Shown: piece by piece, positions 9,454-17,538 of the stretch
Layout: each line of letters begins with the position of its first letter
Numbering within the stretch: the stretch's first letter is position 1
NCBI RefSeq assembly: GCF_036227325.1
Contig: NZ_CP109467.1
Span: forward strand, 3,596,001 to 3,660,000
Source: Streptomyces sp. NBC_01465
Lineage (GTDB): Bacteria > Actinomycetota > Actinomycetes > Streptomycetales > Streptomycetaceae
Reading direction: 5' to 3'
Length of the DNA: 64,000 nucleotides
The notes under the pieces: generated by a model
The model's input: only the letters and a program-made list of their open reading frames with translations
What the model was told of the DNA's origin: nothing
Databases searched by the model: none
Translations under genes and position numbers: made by a program

Positions 9454-10383
9454 ATGACTACTCACACCGACCAGACCCAGCAGACACAGCAGACCCGGCT
9501 CGAGGCCTCAGCCGCCGCCCTGCACACCCCCGTCATCGCGTGGTTCGAGGCCAACGCCCGCGATCTCCCCTGGCGCCGCCCCGAGGCGGGCGCCTGGGGT
9601 GTGATGGTCAGCGAGTTCATGCTGCAGCAGACCCCCGTCGTCCGGGTGCTGCCGGTCTACGAACAGTGGCTGGCCCGCTGGCCGCGCCCCGCCGACCTGG
9701 CGGCCGAGGCGCCGGGCGAGGCGGTCCGCGCCTGGGGGCGGCTCGGCTATCCGCGGCGCGCGCTGCGGCTGCACGGGGCCGCGCAGGCCATAACGGAACG
9801 GCACAACGGGGATGTCCCCAGCGAGCACGCCCAGCTGCTCGCGCTGCCCGGGATCGGCGAGTACACCGCCGCGGCCGTGGCCTCTTTCGCGTACGGGCAG
9901 CGGCATGCGGTCCTGGACACGAACGTCCGGAGGGTCTTCGCCCGTACGGTCACCGGCGTCGAGTACCCGCCGAACGCGACCACCGCCGCCGAGCGCCGTC
10001 TCGCCCGGGCCCTGCTGCCCGAGGACGAGGCGCGGGCGGCCGGCTGGGCCGCGGCCTCGATGGAGCTCGGGGCGCTGGTGTGCACCGCCAAGAGCCCGGA
10101 CTGCGGGCGCTGCCCGGTGGCCGCGCACTGCGCGTGGAAGCTGGCCGGGAAGCCGGCGCACGAGGGGCCGCCGCGGCGCGGGCAGACGTACGCGGGGACC
10201 GACCGGCAGGTGCGCGGGAAGCTGCTCGCCGTGTTGCGGGAGGCCGTCGCTCCCGTACCGCAACAGGCGCTGGATGCCGTCTGGGACGAGCCCGTGCAGC
10301 GGGCGCGCGCCCTGGACGGACTGGTTTCCGACGGTTTGGCGGAGCCCCTGGCCGACGGCTTTTACCGGCTTCCCCTTACTTAA
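9454..10383 (+). CDS. mutY: A/G-specific adenine glycosylase MutY
   Basis: A 309-residue DNA repair enzyme that removes adenine mispaired with 8-oxoguanine. It shows the catalytic Glu segment VSEFMLQQT, the helix-hairpin-helix LPGIGEYTAAAV followed by the Asp of LDTNVRRVFAR, and the 4Fe-4S ligands C-x6-C-x2-C-x5-C (CTAKSPDCGRCPVAAHC). It is shorter than E. coli MutY, so the C-terminal 8-oxoG recognition domain is reduced. The ATG is 16 nt after the PAP2 gene, suggesting co-transcription. The 3' gap carries a small inverted repeat (CAGCCGT ... ACGGCTG, 10411-10434) before sigE. Confidence 0.95.
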   Translation: MTTHTDQTQQTQQTRLEASAAALHTPVIAWFEANARDLPWRRPEAGAWGVMVSEFMLQQTPVVRVLPVYEQWLARWPRPADLAAEAPGEAVRAWGRLGYPRRALRLHGAAQAITERHNGDVPSEHAQLLALPGIGEYTAAAVASFAYGQRHAVLDTNVRRVFARTVTGVEYPPNATTAAERRLARALLPEDEARAAGWAAASMELGALVCTAKSPDCGRCPVAAHCAWKLAGKPAHEGPPRRGQTYAGTDRQVRGKLLAVLREAVAPVPQQALDAVWDEPVQRARALDGLVSDGLAEPLADGFYRLPLT

Positions 10384-10524
10384 ACCTTCACCTGTTACAT
10401 AACCGATGGGCAGCCGTGCGTCCTCCGACGGCTGGTGCGCACAAGTCCGTGACACCGCCTCCGTAGCTTCGAGAACAGACCACGAAGCACAGCAACATCA
10501 CGGGGACGACGGAGGCGGTTGGGC

Positions 10525-11094
10525 ATGGCGCACGGTGAGGTGCTCGAGTTCGAAGATTACGTACGCACCAGGCAGGACGCGCTGCTGCGCAGTGCCCGCC
10601 GCCTCGTCCCGGACCCCGTCGACGCGCAGGACCTGCTGCAGACGGCCCTGGCGCGTACGTACGGCCGCTGGGACGGCATCGCCGACAAGTCCCTCGCCGA
10701 CGCCTACCTCCGCCGCGTCATGATCAACACGCGTACGGAGTGGTGGCGCGCCCGCAAGCTGGACGAGGTGCCCACCGAGCAGCTGCCCGACGCGTCCGTC
10801 GAGGACGGCACGGAGCAGCGCGCCGACCGCGCGCTGCTGATGGACATCCTCAAGGTGCTCGCGCCCAAGCAGCGCAGCGTCGTCGTGCTGCGTCACTGGG
10901 AGCAGATGAGCACCGAGGAGACGGCTGCCGCGCTCGGCATGTCGGCGGGTACGGTGAAGTCGACACTGCACCGGGCGCTCGCGCGGCTGCGGCAGGAGCT
11001 GGAGAGCCGGGCCATCGAGTCCTGCGACCAGGCCCTGGGACGAGCAGATCATTCAGAGTTTGCAGAGATGGGGCGGGAGCGGTGCGCGGCCTGA
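10525..11094 (+). CDS. sigE: ECF RNA polymerase sigma factor SigE
   Basis: A 189-residue extracytoplasmic-function sigma factor with region 2 (EDYVRTRQDALLRSARRLV... DLLQTALARTYGRW) and region 4 (LAPKQRSVVVLRHWEQMSTEETAAALGMSAGTVKSTLHRALARL), close to S. coelicolor SigE as I remember it. It directs transcription of cell-wall and envelope genes. ATG 10525 is chosen over TTG 10519 because GGAGG lies 9 nt upstream of it. No anti-sigma gene is adjacent; control is by the downstream cseA-cseB-cseC signal system, which in S. coelicolor activates the sigE promoter on cell-wall stress. That promoter should lie within 10384-10524. Confidence 0.96.
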   Translation: MAHGEVLEFEDYVRTRQDALLRSARRLVPDPVDAQDLLQTALARTYGRWDGIADKSLADAYLRRVMINTRTEWWRARKLDEVPTEQLPDASVEDGTEQRADRALLMDILKVLAPKQRSVVVLRHWEQMSTEETAAALGMSAGTVKSTLHRALARLRQELESRAIESCDQALGRADHSEFAEMGRERCAA

Positions 11095-11747
11095 ACAAGG
11101 GCAACCGGAACACGCTGGCGGCGGGCACCACGGCAGTGGCCGGGCTCGCCGCTTTCGGGCTCCTGGTGGCCGGCTGCGACAGCGACGGCACGGGGGCGCG
11201 GGACGCGGGAGCGGCCCGGTCGGCGGCGGAGACGCGCAGCCCCGTTCCGCAGCCGTCGGGCACCGGGCAGTCGGCCGTGGCCGCCAAGCGGGTCGACGCG
11301 GCAGCGCTGATCAAGGGGGATCCCAAGGTCAGCACCGCGGTGAAGCGGGAGCTGAAGACGTGCGGCGGGAGCGAGTACCCGATCGACGTCAGTTACGGGA
11401 CGCTCACCAACAGCGGCAGCCCCGATGTGGTGGTCAACCTGATGACCTGCAGCGACGCCATGGGTGTCGCCACGTACGTCTACCGTGAGGAGTCCGGTAC
11501 GTACAAGAACGTCTTCGCCGCCGAGGAGCCGCCCGTCTACTCCGAGATAGACCGGGGCGATCTTGTCGTCACGAAGCAGCAGTACGCCAAGGGCGACGCG
11601 ATGGGGTACTCCTCCAGCGAGGACGTGATCACGTACCACTGGGCCGCGGGTAAGTTCACCGAGACCGATTCGGTGCACACCGACTTCTCCAAGGCAGTCA
11701 GCAGCGGGGACGGCACCGCGACCTCCGCTCCGACGACGGACAACTGA
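11082..11747 (+). CDS. cseA: Lipoprotein CseA, modulator of the SigE system
   Basis: A 221-residue secreted lipoprotein. The signal peptide is basic (GLNKGNRN), then hydrophobic, and ends in the lipobox VAGC with the lipidated cysteine at residue 32. A low-complexity Ala/Ser linker precedes a compact C-terminal domain. GTG 11082 lies inside the 3' end of sigE (13-nt overlap), so the two are probably translationally coupled; a GGGCGGGAG ribosome site precedes it. In S. coelicolor CseA sits on the outer membrane face and lowers signalling through CseC. That role is taken from family knowledge, since the domain itself has no enzyme motif. Confidence 0.93.
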   Translation: MRGLNKGNRNTLAAGTTAVAGLAAFGLLVAGCDSDGTGARDAGAARSAAETRSPVPQPSGTGQSAVAAKRVDAAALIKGDPKVSTAVKRELKTCGGSEYPIDVSYGTLTNSGSPDVVVNLMTCSDAMGVATYVYREESGTYKNVFAAEEPPVYSEIDRGDLVVTKQQYAKGDAMGYSSSEDVITYHWAAGKFTETDSVHTDFSKAVSSGDGTATSAPTTDN

Positions 11748-11762
11748 GAAGGCAGCCGAACC

Positions 11763-12464
11763 ATGGCCGAGACCCATGTCCTCTTCGTCGAGGACGACGA
11801 CGTGATCCGCGAGGCGACCCAGCTCGCGCTGGAGCGCGACGGCTTCACCGTCACCGCCATGCCGGACGGGCTCTCCGGTCTCGAGGCGTTCCGCGCGGAC
11901 CGGCCCGACATCGCCCTGCTCGACGTGATGGTGCCGGGCCTCGACGGCGTCAGCCTCTGCCGCCGTATCCGCGACGAGTCGACCGTCCCCGTGATCATGC
12001 TGTCCGCGCGCGCCGACTCCATCGACGTGGTGCTCGGCCTGGAGGCCGGGGCCGACGACTACGTGACCAAGCCCTTCGACGGCGCGGTCCTGGTCGCCCG
12101 GATCCGCGCGGTGCTGCGCCGCTTCGGTCATGCGGGAGGCGCCGCGGGCGATCTGGAGGACGGTGAGCCCGACGCGCGCGGGGTGCTGGTCTTCGGCGAC
12201 GTGGAGGTCGACACGGAGGGCATGGAGGTACGGAAGGCGGGCGAGCCGGTGGCGCTGACGCCGACCGAGATGCGGCTGCTGCTCGAATTCTCCTCCGCGC
12301 CCGGCACCGTGCTCTCGCGCGACAAGCTCCTCGAGCGGGTCTGGGACTACGGCTGGGGCGGTGACACGCGGGTCGTGGACGTCCATGTCCAGCGGCTGCG
12401 CACCAAGATCGGCCAGGACCGGATCGAGACCGTCCGCGGCTTCGGCTACAAGCTCAAGGCATGA
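11763..12464 (+). CDS. cseB: Response regulator CseB
   Basis: A 233-residue OmpR/PhoB-type regulator. The receiver domain has the acidic pocket E10-D11-D12, phospho-acceptor D54 (IALLDVMVPGLDG) and the KPF lysine near residue 101. The C-terminal winged helix (LTPTEMRLLLEFSSAPGTVLSRDKLLERVWDYGWGGDTRVVDVHVQRLRTKI) binds DNA. It lies 15 nt after cseA and 10 nt before cseC. In S. coelicolor phosphorylated CseB switches on the sigE promoter in response to wall-acting antibiotics such as vancomycin and bacitracin. Confidence 0.97.
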   Translation: MAETHVLFVEDDDVIREATQLALERDGFTVTAMPDGLSGLEAFRADRPDIALLDVMVPGLDGVSLCRRIRDESTVPVIMLSARADSIDVVLGLEAGADDYVTKPFDGAVLVARIRAVLRRFGHAGGAAGDLEDGEPDARGVLVFGDVEVDTEGMEVRKAGEPVALTPTEMRLLLEFSSAPGTVLSRDKLLERVWDYGWGGDTRVVDVHVQRLRTKIGQDRIETVRGFGYKLKA

Positions 12465-12474
12465 GGCCTGCTGC

Positions 12475-13782
12475 ATGAGACATCTGGCCCTGCGGACGGG
12501 TGTCCGCTGGAAGATCTCCATCGCGATCGCGGCCGTGGGCGCGCTGGTCGCGGTGGCTCTCAGCCTGGTCGTGCACAACGCGGCCCGGGTCTCGATGCTC
12601 GACAACGCGCGCGACACCCAGCTGGGCCGCCTCGACTGGGCGCAGCGGCTGTACGACCCGAACAAGAAGACCCAGGCGCTCGGGGCGAAGATCAACGACC
12701 CGCTGCTGCCCAAGCCGCTGCGCGACAAGGCCAACGACCGCCGGCGCTCCACCTTCGTCGACGAGCACCACAACAACGCGCCCGACGTCTGGGCCGCCTC
12801 CCCGCTCCCCAACGGCGACGTGCTCTCGGTGCACAACGTCTACCGGGACAGCGCGGGCGTGCTCGACGACCTCGACCGGGCGCTGGTCATCGGTTCGGTC
12901 TCGGTCGTCATCGGGGGCTGCGCGCTCGGAGTGCTGATCGGCGGACAGCTCTCGCGGCGGCTGCGGAAGGCGGCGGCCGCGGCCGGGAAGATCGCCCAGG
13001 GGCAGACGGATCTACGGGTGCGGGACGCGATCGGCGGTGTCGTACGGGACGAGACCGATGAACTGGCGCGCGCCGTAGACGCGTTGACGGACACCCTGCA
13101 GGAGCGGGTGGCCGCCGAGCGCCGGGTCACCGCGGACATCGCGCACGAACTGCGTACGCCCGTCACGGGGTTGCTGACGGCGGCCGAGCTGCTGCCGCCG
13201 GGCCGTCCGACGGAGCTGGTACGCAACCGGGCGCAGGCCCTGCGGACGCTGGTCGAGGACGTACTGGAAGTGGCGCGGCTCGACAGCGCGTCGGAGCGGG
13301 CGGAGCTGCAGGAGATCGCGCTGGGCGAGTTCGTCAGCCGGCGCGTGACGGTGCTCGACCCGGAGGTCAAGGTCCGGGTGGTGCACGAGTCGTGGGTCAA
13401 CACCGACCCGCGCCGCCTGGAGCGGATCCTGGGCAATCTGCTGGGCAACGCGGCCAAGCACGGGTCGACGCCGGTGGAGGTCACGGTCGAGGGCCGGGTG
13501 GTCCGGGTGCGCGACCACGGGCCCGGCTTCCCGGAGGATCTGCTGCGGGAGGGGCCGAGCCGTTTCCGTACGGGATCGAGCGACCGGGCCGGGCACGGAC
13601 ACGGACTGGGGCTGACCATCGCGGCCGGGCAGGCGAAGGTGCTGGGGGCGCGGCTCACGTTCCGCAATGCGGCGCCCGAGGGGGCGAAGATCTCGGGCGG
13701 GGCGATCGCGGTGCTGTGGCTTCCGGAACACGCGCCGACGAACACGGGGAGCTATCCGGTGCTGCCTCGAACTCGGGCCTAG
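12475..13782 (+). CDS. cseC: Sensor histidine kinase CseC
   Basis: A 435-residue membrane kinase. TM1 is at about 15-35, an extracytoplasmic sensor segment at 36-136, TM2 at 137-157, and a HAMP linker at 158-215. The H box is TADIAHELRTPVTGLL with the phospho-histidine at 224, the N box RILGNLLGNAAKHG, and the G boxes RDHGPGFPED and GHGHGLGLTIAAG. It is the partner kinase of CseB, read from the same operon. ATG 12475 gives a normal N-terminus; an upstream frame only covers the end of cseB. The trigger in S. coelicolor is damage to peptidoglycan or its precursors. Confidence 0.96.
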   Translation: MRHLALRTGVRWKISIAIAAVGALVAVALSLVVHNAARVSMLDNARDTQLGRLDWAQRLYDPNKKTQALGAKINDPLLPKPLRDKANDRRRSTFVDEHHNNAPDVWAASPLPNGDVLSVHNVYRDSAGVLDDLDRALVIGSVSVVIGGCALGVLIGGQLSRRLRKAAAAAGKIAQGQTDLRVRDAIGGVVRDETDELARAVDALTDTLQERVAAERRVTADIAHELRTPVTGLLTAAELLPPGRPTELVRNRAQALRTLVEDVLEVARLDSASERAELQEIALGEFVSRRVTVLDPEVKVRVVHESWVNTDPRRLERILGNLLGNAAKHGSTPVEVTVEGRVVRVRDHGPGFPEDLLREGPSRFRTGSSDRAGHGHGLGLTIAAGQAKVLGARLTFRNAAPEGAKISGGAIAVLWLPEHAPTNTGSYPVLPRTRA

Positions 13783-13819
13783 CGCGCTCAGCCTCCTGTA
13801 AGCGACCTTCGGCCGCTTG

Positions 13820-13882
13820 TCCTCAATCTCCCCCAAGCTCTCAACTTCGTTCGAGCAGGGGGGACCCCCTTGACGGGCTTGA
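13820..13882. repeat. Dispersed Streptomyces intergenic repeat, interrupted copy
   Basis: The left half TCCTCAATC (13820-13828) and right half GACGGGCTTGA (13872-13882) match the uninterrupted repeat at 61917-61940. Here they are split by a 36-bp imperfect palindrome (13829-13864, TCCCCCAAGCTC ... GAGCAGGGGGGA) plus a short CCCCCTT tail. Other copies lie at 28584-28607 (inverted) and 35372-35395. Confidence 0.7.
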
Positions 13883-14044
13883 TTTCCCCAGCTGCCCCCG
13901 CGCCGGCAGCTCCCGCAGCGCCGTACGCCGTGCACCCGTGAACTCCTGCATCAGCTCGGCCAGTTGGGGATCGCGCGCAACGGCTTCATCACCGGAATCG
14001 TGCTGGACGTGACGGGCGGAACGAATCTACCGTCTGGCCGGTGA
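13883..14044 (+). pseudogene. C-terminal remnant of a short-chain dehydrogenase/reductase
   Basis: Reading codons from 13979 gives ARNGFITGIVLDVTGGTNLP before a TGA at 14042-14044. This resembles the end of SDR oxidoreductases, where a (F/Y)-(I/V)-TG-x3-x-VDGG element closes the fold. Upstream the frame is open only to 13883 and meets in-frame stops at 13871 and 13880; no Rossmann motif or Ser-Tyr-Lys site is present. The stop overlaps the GTG start of the LtrA-like gene in a GTGA junction, as expected if an SDR gene once preceded it in an operon and lost everything but its tail. Confidence 0.5.
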
Positions 14045-15207
14045 CCACCGAATCCCTCGAAGAGGCCCCAACCGAGCGCCGGGCCACCTGGTTCGAACTG
14101 TTCGGAGACCTCGTCTTCGTCGCCGCCGTCGGCCAGGTGACCCACCGCATCGGCGAACACCCCACGGGCGGGGCGGTGGCCGCGGCCGCCGCCCTGTTCG
14201 TACCGCTCTGGTGGACCTGGGTGCTCTATGCCGTACGCGCCAACAGGGCGGACCGCGACAACACCGCGCACCGGCTGCTCACGATGTGCGGACTGGCCGC
14301 GGTCTGCGGCCTCGCGGTCTTCATAGGCGGCGTCGGCCACTCCCCCGGCGCCGACGCGGGCTTCGTCATCTCCTACCTCTGCGCCCGCGCGGGCGTGGCG
14401 GCGCTGTACGCCTGGGAGTCGCGTACGGACACCCAACTCACCCCACTGCTGCGCTCGTTCGCGACGGGCTCGGCGGCCTCGGCCGTCCTGTGGGCCGGCG
14501 GCCTGGCCTTCGCGCCGGGCCCGCTCCGCTACGGGGCCTGGGCGGCGGGCATGGCCACGGACCTGGCCCTGCCGCTGCTCTCCGGCCGCCGCATCGCCCG
14601 CGCCACGCACCATGTGGAGCATCTGCGCGAACGCTTCGGCCTGTTCACGATCATCGTGCTCGGCGAAGCGGTGCTCGGCTTCACCAACGGCCTGGTCCAC
14701 GCCCGTACCGCCCCCGAGGCGGCAGCCGGGGCCGCCGCCGCCTTCGCACTCTGCGCCAGCCTCTGGTGGTCGTACTTCAGCGCGAGCGGCACCCGCCCCG
14801 GCGCCCACGCCCAACTGGCCCGGAACCCACGCCTGTTGCACGCGTACGTCTTCGGCCACCTGCCGGTCCAGCTGGGCCTCGCCGTGACGGGCGGCGCACT
14901 CGGCACCGCGATAGCCACCTCTGCCGCACACCTCCCCCTCTCCGCGGCGGCCTGCATCCTCGGCGGCGTGGCCCTCTTCCTGCTCGCCACCTCCGCCGTC
15001 CGGTCCGCCTTCACCGGCGTACGCGACCCGGTCGTCGCCATCCGCGTGATCACGGCCGCCCTCGCCCTGGCCCTGCTCCCGGTCTCCACGCACCTTCCGG
15101 TCCCCGTACTCCTCGCCCTCCTGGCGGCCCTGGTCACGGCATCGGTCGCGGCCGAGTCCCCCAACCACCGCCGAAGGCTGGCCACGGCGGCCCAGGCCCA
15201 GCACTGA
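14041..15207 (+). CDS. Low temperature requirement protein A (LtrA) family membrane protein
   Basis: A 388-residue polytopic membrane protein. The N-terminal signature RRATWFELFGDLVFVAAVGQ and the central RHVEHLRERFGLFTIIVLGEAVLG-type motif (here THHVEHLRERFGLFTIIVLGE) define the LtrA family; about ten hydrophobic helices follow one another. The Listeria founder affects growth in the cold, but the biochemical role is unknown. The start is GTG 14041, directly overlapping the stop of the SDR remnant. Transcription ends at the hairpin 15210-15239, convergent with the MFS gene. Confidence 0.9.
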   Translation: MTTESLEEAPTERRATWFELFGDLVFVAAVGQVTHRIGEHPTGGAVAAAAALFVPLWWTWVLYAVRANRADRDNTAHRLLTMCGLAAVCGLAVFIGGVGHSPGADAGFVISYLCARAGVAALYAWESRTDTQLTPLLRSFATGSAASAVLWAGGLAFAPGPLRYGAWAAGMATDLALPLLSGRRIARATHHVEHLRERFGLFTIIVLGEAVLGFTNGLVHARTAPEAAAGAAAAFALCASLWWSYFSASGTRPGAHAQLARNPRLLHAYVFGHLPVQLGLAVTGGALGTAIATSAAHLPLSAAACILGGVALFLLATSAVRSAFTGVRDPVVAIRVITAALALALLPVSTHLPVPVLLALLAALVTASVAAESPNHRRRLATAAQAQH

Positions 15208-15209
15208 CA

Positions 15210-15239
15210 ACGGCCCCGGTGCGGATGCACCGGGGCCGT
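15210..15239. terminator. Bidirectional terminator hairpin
   Basis: A 13-bp perfect stem (ACGGCCCCGGTGC / GCACCGGGGCCGT) with a 4-nt loop starts 3 nt after the LtrA-like stop and lies before the convergent MFS gene end. Confidence 0.85.
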
Positions 15240-15272
15240 TCGGGGAGGGCTGGGTCAGAGTGTCAAAACCGT

Positions 15273-16856
15273 CTAGACGGAGGCCTCGGCCTTGTCCTTG
15301 TCAGCGTCCTGCGGAGCAGCAGGAGCCGGCGTACCGGCCCCCCGCAGCGCGACCTCCTTGACGAAGAACGCCGCCACGAAGACCGCCACCGCGATGCACG
15401 CACCGAGCAGGAACCCGGCGTGGACACCGGAGGAGACCGCGAACTTGTACGCCTCCTGCACCTGCTCCGGCAGCTTCTTCAGACCGGCCGCGTCCAGCTG
15501 CGCCGACGGAAGCGCACCCGCCGCCTTGCCGAGCCGCGAAGCCATCTCGTCGTTGACGCGGTTGGTGAAGAGCGCGCCCATGATCGCGACACCGAAGGAG
15601 GATCCGAGCGTACGGAAGAGGGTGGTCGTGGAGGACCCCACGCCCATGTCCTTCATCTCCACGCTGTTCTGCGCGACCAGCATCGTGATCTGCATCAGGA
15701 AGCCCATGCCGGCGCCGAGCACCGCCATGTAGATGCCGGTCGACAGACGCGAGGTGTCGACGTCCATCGTCGACAGCAGGTACAGACCCACCGTCATCAG
15801 CGCGCCGCCCGCGATCGGGAAGACCTTGTACTTGCCGGTGCTGGTGGTGACACGACCCGCGATCAGCGAGACGGCCATCATCGCGAGCAGCATCGGCATC
15901 AGCAGCAGACCGGAGTTGGTCGCCGAGGCGCCCTGCACGGACTGCTGGTAGAGCGGCAGGAAGAGCATCGCGCCGAACATCACGAAGCCGGTCATGAAGC
16001 CGATGACCGACATCACCGAGAAGTTGCGGCTGCGGAAGATGTGCAGCGGCACGACCGGTTCGGCGGCCTTGGTCTCCCAGAAGAGGAAGCCGACGATCGA
16101 GGCGACGCCGAGGAAGATCAGCTCCATGATGATCGCGGAGCCCCACTCGTACTGCGAACCGCCCCAGGTGGTCACCAGCACGATGGAGGTGATCCCGATG
16201 GTGAGCAGTGCGGTGCCCAGATAGTCGATCCGCCCGCGCGCCCGCTTCTTCGGCAGGTGCAGTACGGCGGTGACCATCGCCAGCGCGACCGCGCCGAGCG
16301 GGAGGTTGATGTAGAAGGTCCAGCGCCAGCCGAGGTGGTCAGTGATGGTGCCGCCGACCAGCGGGCCGCCGATCATCGCGAGCGCCATGATCCCGGCCAT
16401 CATGCCCTGGTACTTGCCGCGGTCCCGCGGCGGAATCAGGTCACCGATGATCGCCATCACGCCGACCATCAGGCCGCCGGCGCCGAGCCCCTGAATGGCG
16501 CGGAAGCCGATGAGCTGGCCCATGTCCTGCGCCATGCCGCTGAGCGCGGAGCCGACGAGGAAGATCACGATGGAGGTGAGGAAGGCGCCCTTGCGCCCGT
16601 ACATGTCGCCGATCTTGCCCCAGATCGGGGTGGAGGCGGCGGTGGCGAGCGTGTACGCCGTGACGACCCACGACAGGTGCTCGAGCCCGCCGAGTTCGCC
16701 GACGATGGTCGGCATCGCGGTGTTCACGATCATGTTGTCGAGCATCGCGAGCAGCATCGCGATCATCAGCGCGAAGAGGACCACCCGCACGCTGCGCGGC
16801 TGTGGTCCGTCCTTCGCCTCCGGTATCGCGTCTGCCACGTTGGCAGTCCCGGCCAT
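15273..16856 (-). CDS. MFS drug-efflux transporter, DHA2 (EmrB/QacA) type
   Basis: A 527-residue, 14-helix proton antiporter. It carries the DHA2 motifs LDNMIVNTAMPTI in TM1, the loop GKIGDMYGRKGAFL (motif A) and GLGAGGLMVGVMAIIGDLIPPRDRGKYQG. It starts at ATG 16856; GTG codons just upstream are possible but lack spacing to a ribosome site. It is divergent from a TetR gene, with operator-like palindromes in the 106-bp gap, which predicts a drug-inducible pump repressed by that TetR. Substrates cannot be named. Confidence 0.94.
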   Translation of the reverse strand: MAGTANVADAIPEAKDGPQPRSVRVVLFALMIAMLLAMLDNMIVNTAMPTIVGELGGLEHLSWVVTAYTLATAASTPIWGKIGDMYGRKGAFLTSIVIFLVGSALSGMAQDMGQLIGFRAIQGLGAGGLMVGVMAIIGDLIPPRDRGKYQGMMAGIMALAMIGGPLVGGTITDHLGWRWTFYINLPLGAVALAMVTAVLHLPKKRARGRIDYLGTALLTIGITSIVLVTTWGGSQYEWGSAIIMELIFLGVASIVGFLFWETKAAEPVVPLHIFRSRNFSVMSVIGFMTGFVMFGAMLFLPLYQQSVQGASATNSGLLLMPMLLAMMAVSLIAGRVTTSTGKYKVFPIAGGALMTVGLYLLSTMDVDTSRLSTGIYMAVLGAGMGFLMQITMLVAQNSVEMKDMGVGSSTTTLFRTLGSSFGVAIMGALFTNRVNDEMASRLGKAAGALPSAQLDAAGLKKLPEQVQEAYKFAVSSGVHAGFLLGACIAVAVFVAAFFVKEVALRGAGTPAPAAPQDADKDKAEASV

Positions 16857-16879
16857 CTTCCCCACCACTCCCCATTTGG

Positions 16880-16953
16880 TACTTACTTGCCGACCGGCAA
16901 GCTGGCTACACTGGGGAAGGTAGACCCGTAACTAGCCGGGCGTCAAGTAAGTA
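16880..16953. promoter_or_regulatory. Operator-like palindromes between MFS pump and TetR
   Basis: A 16-bp palindrome CTTGCCG-AC-CGGCAAG lies at 16886-16901. In addition TACTTACTT (16880-16888) is repeated in inverted orientation as AAGTAAGTA at 16945-16953, 10 bp before the tetR ATG. Both are typical sizes for TetR dimer operators and cover the divergent promoters. Confidence 0.6.
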
Positions 16954-16962
16954 TCGGAGTCC

Positions 16963-17538
16963 ATGATGGCCAGAGGGAACACCCGGCAGCGCATCCAGGA
17001 CGTAGCGCTGGAGCTCTTCGCCGAGCAGGGGTACGAGAAGACCTCTCTCCGGGAGATCGCCGAGAAACTGGACGTCACCAAAGCGGCGCTCTACTACCAC
17101 TTCAAGACCAAGGAAGACATCCTCGTCAGTCTCTTCCGGGACCGGACCGCCCCGATCGACGAGCTGATCACCTGGGCGCAGGGACAGCCCAGCACCCTGG
17201 AGACGAAGCAGGAGATCCTGCGCCGCTACAGCGAGGCGCTCGACACCGCGTCCCCTCTCTTCCGCTTCATGCAGGAGAACCAGGGCACGGTGCACAAACT
17301 CAGCATCGGCGAGAGCTTCAAGGACCGGATGCTGAGCCTGCGCGAGCTGATCAACGTCCCGGACGCCTCACTCGCCGACCAGGTCCGCTGCATGAGCGCG
17401 CTCTTCACCATGCACGCCGGCATGTTCGCCCTCAAGGACGCCGAAGGCGACCCGGAGGAGAAGCGCAAGGCTGTCCTCGAGGTCGCCACGGAGCTGATGA
17501 GCCAGGCTCACACAGGGATTACGGACGTCACACCGTGA
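16963..17538 (+). CDS. TetR family repressor, probable regulator of the MFS pump
   Basis: A 191-residue regulator. The helix-turn-helix spans about residues 8-55 (TRQRIQDVALELFAEQGYEKTSLREIAEKLDVTKAALYYHFKTKEDIL). The C-terminal helical domain should bind the inducer. It is divergent from the DHA2 efflux gene with shared palindromes, the standard arrangement for a repressor of its neighbour and of itself. The ATG at 16963 is followed by a second ATG in frame; CGGAG precedes both. Its stop overlaps the convergent M23 peptidase gene by 11 nt, so the two 3' ends run into each other. Confidence 0.92.
   Translation: MMARGNTRQRIQDVALELFAEQGYEKTSLREIAEKLDVTKAALYYHFKTKEDILVSLFRDRTAPIDELITWAQGQPSTLETKQEILRRYSEALDTASPLFRFMQENQGTVHKLSIGESFKDRMLSLRELINVPDASLADQVRCMSALFTMHAGMFALKDAEGDPEEKRKAVLEVATELMSQAHTGITDVTP

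Noticed and set aside
10383..10524. A sigma-E type autoregulatory promoter before sigE.
   Set aside because: AACC at 10401 and CGTC at 10419 are only 14 bp apart, too short for an ECF promoter, and S. coelicolor sigE is driven through CseB.
14211..16931. A 906-codon open frame on the plus strand across the LtrA-like and MFS genes.
   Set aside because: It lies out of frame with the LtrA-like gene and antisense to the MFS gene. Its translation is Arg/Pro/His-rich without any domain, as expected for shadow frames in high G+C DNA.
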